A stretch of 64,000 nucleotides of DNA from Eopsaltria australis (taxonomy: Eukaryota > Chordata > Aves > Passeriformes > Petroicidae). Position 1 is the stretch's first letter; each line of letters begins with the position of its first letter. The notes beneath the pieces were generated by a model. That model saw only the letters and a program-made list of their open reading frames with translations, was not told the origin of the DNA and did not search any database. A program made the position numbers and the translations under genes. This document shows positions 24,779 through 37,353 of this stretch, one piece after another. Location of the stretch: positions 1,426,001 to 1,490,000 of the forward strand of contig JAVTVJ010000220.1 in assembly GCA_034509425.1 (NCBI GenBank), given 5' to 3'.

Positions 24779-27277
24779 CTAGGAGAGCAGCAAGAAGAGA
24801 GATGGCATCAGCTGTGTGGCCTGGCACTGCCACCTGCTCGCTGAGAGAGGCTGGCATCAATTGTGTGCTGGAGCCACAGGCAGGGACACGCTCACCTGAG
24901 GCTGCCCCGTGATGGACACAAATGTCAGAGTGCCCTGCAAGCCCCATCTGTAAATGCATTTATTCAGAATGGGCTCTTACCATAGCCCAGATGGAAGAGG
25001 TCTCTCAAATCAGCAGCAGCACCCACAGTGACCTGAGTTGGCTGGAGCAGCTGCCACTCCCTCCTGATGGGGTAAGGTCACCCATCAGCACATCTGTCAT
25101 TTGAGTGATCAGATAAACCCAAAGCAACATTAATGAGTCCTAATCACAGAGGCTTTGTCTGCCTTTTAATTGCAAAATTTGCTTTGCTGTTGAAGCACTC
25201 CAGGATGGCTTGGACTAATGTAAGTCCTGGGAGGCACTGTGGCCTTGTGTGAAATGGTGCCAGGGGACTGGTGACACTGGAGTGCTGCTTGCTCCATGAC
25301 AGCAATAGTGTTGTGTCCTTTGCATGGCACAGAGCTGGTGCTGCACTCCGTGCTCTGCAGTTTGAAACAGAAATGAGTTTTGTTTACTATTATTAAGCTG
25401 TTGAAGTTGTCAGAAGCACAATGGCATTCTGATGGGAGTGTTTCAGTAGGGTGATCTTGGCTCTCCACAGCCATAATGACATTAATTCTGATGCACATCC
25501 TGACCAGGCACCATTCCCATCCCTGATCCCCACCTGTAGCCTCACATTCACTTGACTGCAATGGAATGAACTTTCAATGAGGTGGATGCTGGTACCAGGA
25601 GGAACACAACCAACTGTGTTAAAAAATACCACTCAGAAATTTTGAGGGCAGGAAACAAACATTAATCTGATTGATTTACTTCCCAATAACAATTGGCGCC
25701 CAGGACTTTATCTGAGAAAATCTCTCTCTACACATGGGGCCAAACCCTCAGCTCGCCTACCCAGCATAGCTCTCACAGACCTGACCTCACAAGCATCATT
25801 GGGCATTCACTCTGAGCTATCAAAGCTCTTCCAACAATATCTGTTTTTCCCTGCATGTCCCACAGCAATGGGAATGGGATGATAACCTCTCACAGACACG
25901 AGTTCAGCGTGAGAGCTGCCTGCTTTGAAAGAGTCATCCGCACTGTGCAGCAGGACTTGTGTGGCTCGAGGTGTTATCAAGGTAACAATAAAGCAGGAGG
26001 GAGGCAGCAGTGTTATCCTCAGTGACTCGTTCTGCTGCTGCAGTGTGAGGCAGGAATCTGTTCTCATTTGCTTTGCCTTTACCTGAGTGTAGCCTAATTG
26101 GAGTCACTGCTGCGATTCCAGAACGTGCTGGTGTGACAGAGCAAGATCTGGCCCTCAGCCTGCTCCTGTGCCACAGGGAATAGCAGCAGAGATGGATTGA
26201 TTAACACTGCAGGTGCATTTCCATGTGAATGTTTTAGCTTTGGCGCCAGTAAATAGTGGCTCAGTGATTTGCACCATGCTGCACGTCTGCTGACACACAC
26301 AATGAGCAACAGCCCCCAAACTACAGCTTTTCTGGTCAGGAGGATTGGCAGTCTCAGCAGATGCAAAAAGCAGGCTGGAATGTTATTGTTCCAGCTGCAT
26401 TTGAGAAACACCACAGAACAATAAAAGCAGGTAATTTTCCTGCCATGCTTAAAATCTGGACCAATACATTATTCACCAGCATGATCAGACTATAATGAAG
26501 TTATCATAATGTACCATTGTTATGTATTAGCTGGGTATTACAATGGCTATAAAACAAGAGATAAAATATTGACTTCCCTTTTACAGGGCAATAGAAGCCG
26601 AGATTATTTCTACCACATAAAGTTACAATGTAATAAAAAGGGAGTTTGGGATTTAGTTTCTCTGAAGAGGGTGGAGTGAGGGATGCATTTTCAAAGTTGG
26701 ATTGTTGCAGCCACCGGTACTCAGAAGATGCATCTCACGACTATAAAATATTGCCATATTTGCTAGAATTGCCTAAGCTTTCATAAACACATTTGTAAAC
26801 AGCAATAAGAGAATTTGAGCCCATTGTGAATTGTCTGAAAAGCAATTTGTTTGCATTGAAAGCCACTTAAATAGGGGAAGAAAAAGCAACAATAAAAGTG
26901 AATGTTCAGCACTCATTACAACAAACACAACTGTTCAGGCACACTTTCTCACTCATTTTCTCAAACCTATCAGGGTGCACAATGCAGAAAACCCAACAGA
27001 CCAAGAAGTGTAAATTTAACTGCTCTGTGAAGCTTGCAGTAAGTTGGGAAAACCACCCCAGAGAGGTCAGCATTGCATTTCCTCCTCTCTGTCCCCTTGG
27101 CTATGGGGGTGGTGGTGTGGGGTGGCAAAGGATGCTGGTGGGTGTTTCTTCAGAGGTATTTCTGCATCACAGGGACTCAGAGATGCTCTGGCTGGTGGCC
27201 ACATAGTCACTGGCCCATCTCCCTTTCATTCACTGAAAGAATCTTGGTCAAAACTTTGGCTTTTTCCCTGAGGTAGG

Positions 27278-27345
27278 ACTGTCAGTGCTGAGTTAATGGT
27301 TGGACTCGATGATCCTGGAGGTCTTTTCCAGCCTTAATGACTCTA
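27278..27345 (+). mobile_element. CR1 LINE extreme 3' tail
   Basis: GTTAATGGTTGGACTCGATG is followed by ATCCTGGAGGTCTTTTCCAG and CCTTAATGACTC, a typical CR1 terminal sequence. It is a very short, 5'-truncated copy. Confidence 0.8.
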
Positions 27346-28987
27346 AAATGTGACCCAGCTCATTATCCCTGGGGTCCCAGAGAGGTGCTGGTGCTGCTGC
27401 AGGGGTCAGAGTCTGCACAGTGACTGCCTGGGAAGAGGGATGTCCTACATCATCCCCACTGCTGACCCCTATGCACAGAATAGACTGTGGCCTCCCAAAC
27501 CCTAGCCAACAAGATTTTTAATTCCAGAGCCTCAATTAATTTATCTTATATCCATCTGGAACATTCACACCCCTCTTTGTAGACAACGATCACAATCAGA
27601 TATATCCGAACTAAAAAAATCACTTTATTCCAGTGGTGAACTTTGAGATAAATGTTGAACACCCACTTGTGAATTCCTTCACTGCACCTCTCCCCCCGTC
27701 CTCAAAACCAGGTGTGCTCTAAATGTTAGAGGTTCAGCTGAAAGAGAATTCATTAGAAGGTCACCTGTGATAGCAAAGACTGGCCTTTAAGTTCAGTAGA
27801 AAATCGTTAGTGTACCATACACAGCATTTTCCACTCGGTTTAGGGAGAAAAGATGCACATGCTGGGAAGAGCAAAGTTTGCAACACCCAACAGGTGCAGG
27901 GCTCAGAGGGATATCCCAAGGGAGGCTGCCCTTGCTTTTTCTTTTCAGTCACATCAGTCCCCATCTTCATTTCCCACTGCCCTTCACTGGGCACTCAGCC
28001 TCTTAAACGTGTGATGGAAAAGTGAGCGCTCCTCAAAAAATGAGAAATTTTTCTTTGCTCCTTGTTTCTGTCCAGGTTCCCCAGCCCTGCCCCATCCTTA
28101 CTCCTGCTGACGGGAGCTTTGCTCTTCACCTCGCAGCCTCGATGCCTCTGTCCCATCTGAGCCTGAGGTTCAGGCACAGGGAGAGGATCTGAGTGACAGG
28201 GGAAGGTGAGGCCACCTCTGCCCTAACGCCGTGTCCAGCCCGTGTTGGAGAGGAGCTGCTGTGCCAACCACAGCCCCGTGGGCCAGCCCGGCGTCACAGC
28301 CCATTAATCAGGGTCTCCACGCTAAATAAAGCTGTCACTCAGCGAGGGAGGCTCCCAGCTCTGCTAAATCCAGCCACTGACAGCCCAGGACATGGAGAGC
28401 TGTCAGTTATTTGGGTTTTAAACAACACCAGCCGTCCCCTCTCGGAGCAGGAGAGCCGGGCCATAAAGCTCCCTCCTAATTACACATTAGAAGCTTTATG
28501 AGGGGAGAAGCTGCTGAGAGTTAAGGCCCGGCTTAACGCCACCGGTGTTCCTCCTCCAGAGGACACAATTAAAACGTGGCTGTGTTTGTCAGAGGCAAAG
28601 GGCTGGATTATCATGCAGAGCAGTGGAAGGACAAGAATGGGAAGTGAAGGCTGACAAACTGTCAGCCCCGGTGTGTCGCTTGCCAGCAGAAGCGAAAAAG
28701 GCCCCATGGCAGATGCTGGGGATGCAGCTGCACCCTTCACTTTGAATTTACTGACTTCTGCTGGTTCGTGTCCATGTTTGACACCGCGCTCCCTCATTTG
28801 GTTAAAAATAAATAGAAAAGGAAGAAAACAGAAAAATGCTCCTCAAGACACCAGAAAGGAAGCTGAAGTGAGAGCTGCCCTCAGGGCGTGGGAAGCAAAA
28901 CCCAGCATTTATGAGGGAGACAATTCCCACTCCAAGTAGACGGGTTCTTTCCCCAAATGTCTGTTGCCTTTGTGGCACTCATTGTCT

Positions 28988-29292
28988 TGAAAGCTGGAGA
29001 GGGACTTTTTTACAAGGGGATGGAATGACAGGACAAGGGGCAATGGCTTCCCACTGCCAGAGGACAAGAGTTAAATGGGATATTGGGAAGGAATTGTTCC
29101 CTGTGAGGGTAGTGAGGCCCTGGCACAGATTCCCAGAGGAGCTGTGGCTGCCCCATCCCTGGAAATGTCCAAGGCCAGGTTGGACGGGGCTTGGAGCCAC
29201 CAGATCTAATAGAAGGTGTCCCTGCCCATAGCACGGGGTTGGAACTGGCTGATCTTTAAGGTCCCTACGAATCCAATCCAAACCATTCCATT
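28988..29292 (+). mobile_element. CR1 LINE 3' fragment (~300 bp)
   Basis: This is the longest CR1 tail copy in the window. It runs from AAGCTGGAGAGGGACTTTTT through the TGAGGGTAGTGAGGCCCTGG segment and CAAGGCCAGGTTGGACGGGG to GGGGTTGGAACTGGCTGATC and CTTTAAGGTCCC. It is 5' truncated and in plus orientation. Confidence 0.95.
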
Positions 29293-29437
29293 AAGGTGCA
29301 ATTCTCTTCCAGTTGGCTGACTGGGAAAAGCACACAAAGTCCAAAATTTTGGTGGGGAGAGGAAGCAGAAAAGGAAATCTCTCTCTGCTTATCCTGGGTT
29401 GGGGAGGCTCTTTCGGAGGTGACAGAAGCCAGAAAGA

Positions 29438-29535
29438 TGTGGCACTTAGGGACATGGTTTAGTGGTGGACGTGGCAGTGTTTGGTTTGTGGTTGATGACT
29501 TTAAGGGCCTTTTCCAATCTAAATGATTCTGTGGG
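29438..29535 (+). mobile_element. CR1 LINE 3' tail of a second subtype
   Basis: AGGGACATGGTTTAGTGGTG, then GACTTTAAGGGCCTTTTCCA and ATCTAAATGATTC, match the CR1 subtype with the GGACATGGTTTAGTGG motif. It differs from the neighbouring copy at 28988, so the two are separate insertions. Confidence 0.88.
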
Positions 29536-31769
29536 GCAGATTGACCCAACACCAACAACTCTGCACAGGCTGATCCAGGGGTGGATCATGGGGCAGCTCC
29601 ACATCCAGGTGCACTCCCCTGGTGTGGATCCCCAGGGTGTCACACAAACACCTCCCAGCAGATGGGGGTCACTGGGAAAAGTGGGTGCAGCCAGCTTCTC
29701 CATTCCTCCCAGCAGCACTGGGAGCCTTAACATTGCCGGGCCATTTGTCTTTTGCTCTGTGTGTAAAAGCTGAGGGCACAATCTATTCCCCATTCCTCAG
29801 CCAGCCCAGCTGATGTCTGGGGAGCACTTACAGTGGCAGAGACAGAGCCTGCTTAATTGCACTTCTTGTAATGCACAAGGAGCTAAACTGGAATCCATTT
29901 CTCCAAGGACAGAGAAGTTGAAGGAAAAGAAAAACTCTTCTGTTTCTGTAATGTCTTCCCCTAGCACAGATCACTCTGGAAAAAGTATTGGTTTGCCTGC
30001 TTCATCCCTGTGTGTGAGTGTACTCAAAATGCAGAGGAGGTAGCGAGCCTGGTCACCTTCCATAAACCCAGCAGAGAAACAGGGAAATCAAATGAGCAGT
30101 CTCAGCTGCCTGCTGCCACCATTGCTAAACCCAGCAGGGCAGCGGAGCCCTGGGAGACACAGCAGGGCTCCGAAAAATTCGAAGGGAAGTGACAAAAGGG
30201 AGTAGGGTTTGCCATTTCTGACAGAAAGCCATCCTCCTGCTCTGATGGAAGAGTTTTGGCAGGGAGCTACAGCAGGGAAAATGAGATGATGCAGCATTTA
30301 ACGTTTGGGGTAATGAGGCCTATAATAGATGACACTTGAGATGTGAAACACTAAGGTAGTGGTATTGCATTTAAATATTGGCAACAAGCTAAAGCTTTTC
30401 ATCTGTCTGCTCAACGCCCCTTTTTTGACCTCAGAAGGATAAATATCTTTTCCTTTCTTGATTTTATGTGAAGAGCACAAGTCAACTGCTCTGCTCTTGG
30501 AACAACAACTGCTTAAAAACAAAGGTTGCTCCAATCCCTACTCTACTACCCTTATAAATCCATACGCAAAAGCAAATTCTTAGAATGGTGTTAAAACAGG
30601 AGCTGCTCTGAATGACCATCCCTGACAGGAGGAATTAGTTCCCTGCTTTTGTTAAGCTCATAATTCAGATTTCAGACTCTTCTGTGCAGGGATGAGGAAG
30701 AAAAGCAGCACAGAGAGGAAGCCAACGCTTGGGTGGAATAAGCAAATCTTCCAATTAGTCTGTCTCCTCTCCTGGATCACATTTCACGCTTCCTACAGCT
30801 GCAACCAGAACGAAGGATGAGAATCCAGCATACAAATGCCTAGTTCATTTGCTACAGCAGCATGAATAGGATTAAAATAATCTGAAGAGGAATTAAATGC
30901 CTCAACAGGCAGGTTGCAAGAGTGGGAGAATAAGACCTCTTGTGTGCGTTTCTAGGATCAGTGGAGTGGGGCCAGCAGAAGTGACCCAGGGTTAATGCAG
31001 CTCAGACCTGCCTTGGAGGGACTATTTTCTTCCTACTCAAAAGGAGTGGGCCCCAAATCCTACATCCTTAGCCATGAGCTGTGAAATGTTTGTTCACATC
31101 CAACGGGGAGTCGAATGGATGAGTTCCCAATGTCACCCCTCGCACCAGCTGGGTTTCCAAGCTTGCAGGCAATCTGGACATGGGCTGCAGGTTTCCCCCT
31201 AAAATACTGTCACAAAAAACCTGTCTGGGGGAAATGTAGGCTGGTAAGTGATTTTAAATGAATAGGTTTGGTTTAACTTGCTACCTAACAATACTGTTCA
31301 AATAAGAAAATACTTTCTACGTCTGAAGAAATAAGGAGAGAACTCAAAAAGCTGCTGCAGGTGAAACAGAAGCTCAGCACTGTCATGTCTCTAATTAAAA
31401 GCAAACTTGGTCACTCTGGGAAACCCCAGTGCTTTGAAAAGATACGTATTTCCCTTGCTTTTATTTTGAAAACAATTGTCAAGTTAAATGATAGAAATAA
31501 GAAAGAAATTTTAGATCAGAGCAGAGCCTCACTACAGGGCAAATTTCATCAGATGCAGTTATGGAAATCTGCATTTTCAGTGATGGCCTCAATAATTTTC
31601 CTACTGCTCTTGTTAAATATAATTAAAATCATTGGTTTTAAATGCAACCTTACATTCAAGACACAAACAAGCAACAGGATCCTCTATATAATCAAACAGA
31701 TAAGCATTCATTTAATCAATATATAATCAAGCAGTGTGCAAGCACCTAGTAGTGAAAAAGAAAGAACCA

Positions 31770-32125
31770 GCAGCCAAGATGGTTATGTCAAGTATAAATC
31801 ACATCTAATTTCCTTCCATGACAGAGTAGCAGACCTTGTCAATAGAGGAGAAAGAGCAGACATCATCTATCCTGACTTCAGCAAAGCTTTTGACTTGGTG
31901 ACATTCAAACACAGCCCACGTGAAACAAGGAGCTGGTGGATGTATCACCAGCTGGAAAACTGTACCCAGAGAATGGTTATCAACATTCCCTGTCAGAGTG
32001 GGGGGAAGTTATCAAGGGAGATTACACAGGGGCCTGGCAGCACTCACTGGCTTTCCTTAATGACTCAGTTCCCAGGAAATCTGTGCTTTTTGAATTTGCA
32101 AGGGGTACCAAGCTGTGACCAGGCT
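31770..32125 (+). mobile_element. Decayed CR1 reverse-transcriptase fragment
   Basis: One frame from about 31786 carries a stretch with the CR1 pol pattern: an SFHDRV-type motif, then DLVNRGERADIIYPDFSKAF and DLV. The IYxDFSKAFD block is the first catalytic-aspartate motif of LINE reverse transcriptases. Further on, a TTTGCAAGGGGTACCAAGCTG segment resembles the second motif region, where the usual tandem Asp codons are not intact. The copy is internally deleted and non-functional. Confidence 0.75.
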
Positions 32126-32768
32126 GGAGCACACACTGACTTTTAAAATTACCATGTCCAAGGGGGCAAATATTGTGGAAAAAGCAGAGAACAGCTTCAC
32201 TAAGATGCAAATCCCAGAAGCAAAAGAGCTCTGGGAAAGAACCAAGAAAAAACTGTGGTGATGGGGGATTCCTTCCCCCTGCCTCAATGCCCTCCCTGCA
32301 GAACAAATGGGGGAAGAAATGTGTGTGTGCTGCTGAGGCCCTGGCCCTATTATTAACATTAAAACAGTAATTAGCTGCTGTGCTCTGCTGCAGAAGGAGA
32401 CAGATTTCTATCTGTGGGCCTCAAAATACAGCTTGCAAATACTTATTAGTCCTTGCGCAGGAAAGATGCTGTAAGCATTTAAATGAGTTTTAATTATTAA
32501 CTATATTAGTTCATCTGTTGGATGATTTTCCAGTGATGTAGCACAGTGAAAGCCAGAGTAGTCGGGGTAATTTTCTGTGACTACTCCTAAAGAGGAGAAA
32601 ATATGCTAAACCACATAATAAACCAGTAACATCTTAATACTGGCTGGAAACACGTTCTCTCACAAAATCCCATTACCTTACTGGGATGACAAACAACCTC
32701 TCCACTTCAGCAGGGACTGCAGGAAGGGAACTGATGACATCAAGCTCCCTGTGTTTCCCAGGGCTTAC

Positions 32769-32894
32769 CTGAGGGTCGTGCCTCTATAATGTAGCCAGTT
32801 GTGGGTTTTTCTCCTGAATCTCCCTCAGTCCATTGCAGTGTCAGTCCAGAAGCAGATTTTGTCACCAGGATTTCCTGAGGGGAGCCAGGAGACC
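32769..32894 (-). CDS. SDK1: SDK1 exon E9: first half of FN3 domain 13
   Basis: This 126-nt phase 1-1 exon reads SPGSPQEILVTKSASGLTLQ, then WTEGDSGEKPTTGYIIEARP and S. The core Trp (LQWTEG) and TTGYIIEARPS mark the A to C strands of the last FN3 domain. The acceptor is CACCCCTCAG and the donor GTAAGC after TCA G. The split Asp codon (G plus AT) joins it to EGLWDMFVK of E10, giving ARPSDEGLWD, a strongly conserved Sidekick motif. Confidence 0.95.
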
Positions 32895-34025
32895 CTGAGG
32901 GGTGAAAAGAGAGCAGCAAATGAAGGTGGCATCGAACTGCAGAATGAATTGCTTCTGCTGAGAGAGGGGAAGAATGATCTTGCAGTGTTGGTCAACAAAT
33001 ATGCAACGTAGACCAGCTTTATGGGCTACTGACCTGATTTTTTTCACTAGCTCCAGTACCAGCAGTTACTTATCAATGGGGTTTACAGGTCACAGGGTCA
33101 TAGAATATCTGAGTTGGAAGGGACCCACTAGGATCATCAAAGTCCAACTCCTGGCCCTACAGGGGCTAGCCCCAAGAATAAGGTACCTGTGTTAAGAAGG
33201 CAAGAGGGAAAAGGACTCTCATTTTACCCATTGGTACTGCTGTTTCTGATTTCAGAGGTGAAACCAGCCTATGAGGTTCATGGAGAGATTCATGGGGGCA
33301 GCCACTGCCCATGGGCTTGGGAAGATGCCATGGCCACGTTAGAGAGGATTCCTGATCTATGCTTGTCTGTGGTGTGGTGTGGTGTGAGTCAGGCTGTGGA
33401 AGTGGAAAAACCCAAAAAAATCAGAGCTGTGGCCTCTGCACTGCTGCTCTGTGACTTACCTGACAGGTTGGTATTATTGCAGGGCATTTACCTTGTTGGA
33501 TTATGTGTTTATCAAAGTCACTGATCAAATAAGCAAACCAGCTCTTTGGGCATAGGCACTGAACCAAGCAGGCAACACTGCCCTGCAGCTGCTCTTGACA
33601 CAGCAGGAAATCCACACATCTCTCCTTCTGTGTGCCAACGTGTCAGGAGAGAACAATTGTAAATCCTCTCTGGTTTTGCATCCAGGAACCTCTGCTGGTT
33701 TCAGCAGCTACTCCAGCTCTGTCTCCCACTGCAGAGCAGTACAGTCAGAATTATGCACTGCCCTGTCAGGCTGCAGCTCTGAAATCCCTGGCTGGCCTGT
33801 TTGCATTATGATTTATTTACAGTGTCTTGTTTATGCACAATAGACTTCTAGGTTTCAGGAAAAAAACAGAAACATGCTTTTCATGCACTGAATCACATCC
33901 CGTGACTCAGCTTCTCCTTAGAGTTGGGAATTCACGTGAAGCCCTGAGTGCACCGTTCCCTGCTGGTGCCCTGTGTTTGTAGAAGTGATCTGTGACTTGT
34001 GATTTGATTTTATAGTCCCCCTCAC
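32895..34025 (-). other. SDK1: SDK1 intron E8-E9 (1.1 kb)
   Basis: This phase 1 intron contains a CR1 fragment at 33092-33185 and a short GTGTG/TGGTG pentanucleotide repeat near 33370-33388. Nothing else is recognisable. Confidence 0.85.
33092..33185 (-). mobile_element. CR1-related 3' tail
   Basis: The plus strand reads CATAGAATATCTGAGTTGGA, then AGGGACCCACTAGGATCATC, AAAGTCCAACTCCTGGCCCT and AGCCCCAAGAATAAG. This is the complement of a common avian CR1 terminal variant, in the same sense as SDK1. Confidence 0.85.
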
Positions 34026-34187
34026 CTTCTGCTGGCCCAGCTGTGATGTTGGCTTGCAGTTCAGGTCCATAGGCGATGGTTCTGGCTTGCACTCGGAATA
34101 AATAGGTCATGCCCTTGGTGAGGTCCCGGACCTTCAGCCAACGCTGCCAGTTCCCCTTGATGTCCACAGTCACCACCTTGCTCACCC
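34026..34187 (-). CDS. SDK1: SDK1 exon E8: second half of FN3 domain 12
   Basis: This 162-nt phase 1-1 exon reads VSKVVTVDIKGNWQRWLKVR, then DLTKGMTYLFRVQARTIAYG and PELQANITAGPAE. It is the C' to G half of FN12, with the L-x-V-x-x-L-x-x-G-x-x-Y-x-F-R-V-x-A core and the Y-G-P tyrosine-corner region. One sequon (NIT) lies near its end. The acceptor is GGCTGTTCCAG and the donor GTGAGG after GAA G. The split codon GGG joins it to SPGSP of E9. Confidence 0.95.
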
Positions 34188-37100
34188 CTGGAACAGCCAC
34201 GCAGATAAAAAAAATAAGAGGGAGTTTCAATGCAAAAACAGAAATCAAGTGGAGCTTATTACATCTGGATGGTAAGGAAAAAATCATCTAACAGTTTGCT
34301 AAGAAAGTATTTCTTACAATTAGCAGGAGTTTAAGTAGTGATAATAGGCAATTTTCAGCACTGATAAGTATAATTAGAGTTTAAGCTTGATAAGTGGGTA
34401 CTGACAAGGAAAAAACCTTACAACACAACTGGGAAATTACCAAGAGACTCCATGTAACTTCACTAATTATTCTGGGAAGAAAGGAGGAGGTAAACGAAGA
34501 GGAGCGCACATTCCAGATTGGTTCCCGAGCAAGCATTTCTCCACTGCTGCTCCCCAGATGACCTGCACCATGGTCTGGAGGAAGAACAAGGGCCAGGTTT
34601 GGTCCATTCTTCTCATCCTGCCATGTCCAGCCTCCCCACGTGGATGCAGAGTGAAGGATGTGCAGCTCACTGGGACTTTGAGGCTACAAATGCCACCAAG
34701 GGGCAACAGGGGCTGCAGCCAAAGCACTGGGAGCTTAAACAGGGCTGGAGCTGTGACTTGTGTTTCACTCTTCTCACTCTCTCAGGATTTTTCTTACAGG
34801 GATCAATTAAAATCAGAGCTGTTCCCTTTACCAAGGCTCAAAGCTGGTTTCACCTTTAGGTTCTCAATGCTGCATAAAGGACTGAAGTGCTACGAGTATT
34901 TTGAAGACAAAAAAATCTGGTTTTCACTGAAATTTTCTAAAAAGTAAGTACATAAAAAGAATTTGATTTATAAAACATTTAACTTCAAATTTAGAGAGTA
35001 TTTTTGTTGGTTTTCTTGTTCTGTAGATGTACATGACACATTTCAAACCAAGAAGATAGGAAGTAGGAGGTTTTTCCCACTAGAAATGGCTGCTTGTTAG
35101 TTTATCTTTCCAAAAAACGCAGAAGGAAGATGTTTCCAATCCAGATGCTTATTTTATGCAAATCAAGAGGATGCTTTCAGTTTTAATCACTTAAATAAAG
35201 AGTAATGTCCAAGTGATTCCTCTTCAAAGTTTTCTCCCACATACAATTTATAACTCAGGGAATCTTTCCTTGGCTAACGAGGAAGCAGTAAAAGTGCTCC
35301 CTCCTTCCACAGGTGAACTATTTCATTTCTCTGAGACAAATCAGGAGCCATTTGTCATTTTCAAGTTATGTTCCAAAAAGAAAAAAAAGAAAAAAGAACT
35401 GTTCAAAAAGGCTCCGGGGCAATTTTGTTGTCTATTATGGTGTAAAACATAACAGTGTAACGCTTAAACAATAAAAGGTCAAGCAGGGATAAGACTGTGC
35501 TAAAGAACAGATTGCTGCTGGAAAGCTTGGAAAAATGGGCAGGTAAGGGGTGGCTGGTGAGTGGGAAGGCAGAAGGTGTCACCATGGGAGGAGGCTCAGC
35601 CAAAAATCAAGGATGGGTGGAAAATGTGAAGGAGAAAAGCTCCGAAAGAGGGTCCGGTCCATCCAGGTTGTTGCACTGCAGTGCTCACATGGAGGAATGT
35701 GGGTTCTAGCCCCATATGGGCCATTTCCTGAAGAGTTGGAATTGATGATCCGTGTGGGTCCCTCCCAACTTGGAATATTTGTGAATCTGTGAAAATGATG
35801 GCATCAAGGAAGGGATTCTTTTCCATGGCAGGAGAATAAATCTCGGATGAAAGAAAGATGTTGGCACAAGAGCAAATGATGGGTAAAGACTGGAAAATAA
35901 ATTTTGCATCTGAGGAAGAGCCCTCCATAACCTTCCTGCTCACATCAGAAATCTTCCAGAGGGGAAGGAGAGATAGGCTGGAGTCAGGGGCAGCACAGGC
36001 AGAGGTAGGGAAGAGAAGAAAAGACAACAAAGGTTCTGAAGGATGTTAAGTCAAATGCATGCAGAGAAAACATGATCTGACACTTCCATATTTTTGAGGG
36101 AAAAAAATATATTCTTAAACATTGTGTAGGAATGAAGAAAAGGGGGGAAATGCCCAACCAGCCTGAACCTCCTGCATACCTTGTGCACATTTCTTGGTCA
36201 GAATTAGAAATGCTTCCTGTATGAGCTCTTTGTGCTCGGACCTGCCAGCCATAAAGGCTGACAGTGCTTTTATTCTGGCATTTTCAGTCCTGAGTTTAAC
36301 TTTCTCTGTGCATGAGACATGGATATTCAGACAATATAGATCATTATTCCTTACAGGAGAAGCAAATACAAGTGATTGATATCCTTATTTCTTTGGAAAA
36401 GAGTTTAAAATGGATTGGCAATGGCTGAAATTACTCTCCTTGCTGTCACGCTGCCAAAGCTGGACATCCTATTGAACTATTGGCAATCTACCAGGAATAT
36501 AAAAATATTAATAAGGCCATCCACAAACTATGTCATCTTTCCTAATTCACCTTTGGAATGAGTTTACTTTTGTTTTCAGGGAAACTGCCAAATCTTTCTT
36601 TGTTGCTGTCCTGGCAAATTAATTAAACATTTGTGGCCAGCACATCGTTGTGGTTTCACTGGAATCTGGTGCTGGGTTAAAAATGCTGCCTGAAAACTCC
36701 ATGTGAAGAGACACAACCACGGCTCTGTCCTGCCATCCCCCCTGTCACTGCACAGGTGCTGCCAGTGATGACCAGCACATTTGATGCCTGAGCAATCTCT
36801 GTGATAACAGAAGTGACACATGATGTGATAAGCAACACAAATGTGCCTGACAACTATTCTGGGATGGAGCCTACTCAGCAGTTTCAAAGGCAATGCATGG
36901 AGACAATCAGGCACTCCCAGGCTGAGCTTCCTCTTCGCCCAGACCAGGTAATGACGGCTGTAAAACGACTTTTCCAATCACACACACTATAGTTTGTGCA
37001 AGGAAATGAGAGAAGATAAGACAAAAGCTATATTCCACAATATTATGCCTCGCTGAAGCGTTTTGGCAAAAGTGGAATTGTTTTATTTACCCTTTGCCAC

Positions 37101-37215
37101 CTGGCTTCTCTGGAAAACAGCGGAGAGCAAGTAGGAAATTGGGCAAAAACGAAAGGTCGTACAGCACTATTGTGTCATTTCTCCATGAATATGTATGATC
37201 AGAGGTCTTTCTTAC
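34188..37215 (-). other. SDK1: SDK1 intron E7-E8 (3.0 kb)
   Basis: This phase 1 intron contains one CR1 tail at 35722-35796. Otherwise it appears to be unique non-coding sequence, with an A-rich run near 35375-35400. Confidence 0.8.
35722..35796 (+). mobile_element. CR1 LINE extreme 3' tail
   Basis: CCTGAAGAGTTGGAATTGAT, then GATCCGTGTGGGTCCCTCCC, AACTTGGAATATTTGTGAAT and CTGTGA match a CR1 terminal subtype in plus orientation. Confidence 0.8.
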
Positions 37216-37353
37216 CCTGGACAGGAGCCAGAGGCTCGTAGACGACTCGATAACCCTGCAGCACTCCATTTGCTGCTGTTGGCTCACCCCAAGAGACGTT
37301 GAGGGTGGTGCAGGTGATTTCAGAGAAGGCCAGGAAGCTGGGAGCACTGGGTG
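37216..37353 (-). CDS. SDK1: SDK1 exon E7: first half of FN3 domain 12
   Basis: This 138-nt phase 1-1 exon reads, after the split Ala, [20 protein letters not shown], then [20 protein letters not shown] and LAPVQ. It has the proline-rich linker, the core Trp (VSWGEP) and the NG-x-L-x-G-Y turn of FN3. The acceptor is AATCCTTTCAG and the donor is GTAAG after CAG G. The last G joins GG of E8 to make Gly (PVQ-G-VSK). Confidence 0.95.

Larger units (their letters stand above)
24779..32768 (-). other. SDK1: SDK1 intron E9-E10 (8.0 kb)
   Basis: This phase 1 intron holds the main CR1 cluster of the window: tails at 27278-27345, 28988-29292 and 29438-29535 and a reverse-transcriptase relic at 31770-32125, all in plus orientation. 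AT-rich unique sequence near 26450-26640 and 28290-28510 could be regulatory. I find no coding exon in it, and the E9/E10 junction leaves no protein segment unaccounted for. Confidence 0.75.

Noticed and set aside
31361..31726. 121-codon Lys/Ile-rich plus-strand frame with a hydrophobic middle, just before the CR1 relic
   Set aside because: It is AT-rich intronic sequence with AT-biased residue content. It is not in frame with the CR1 pol relic and no known protein fits.
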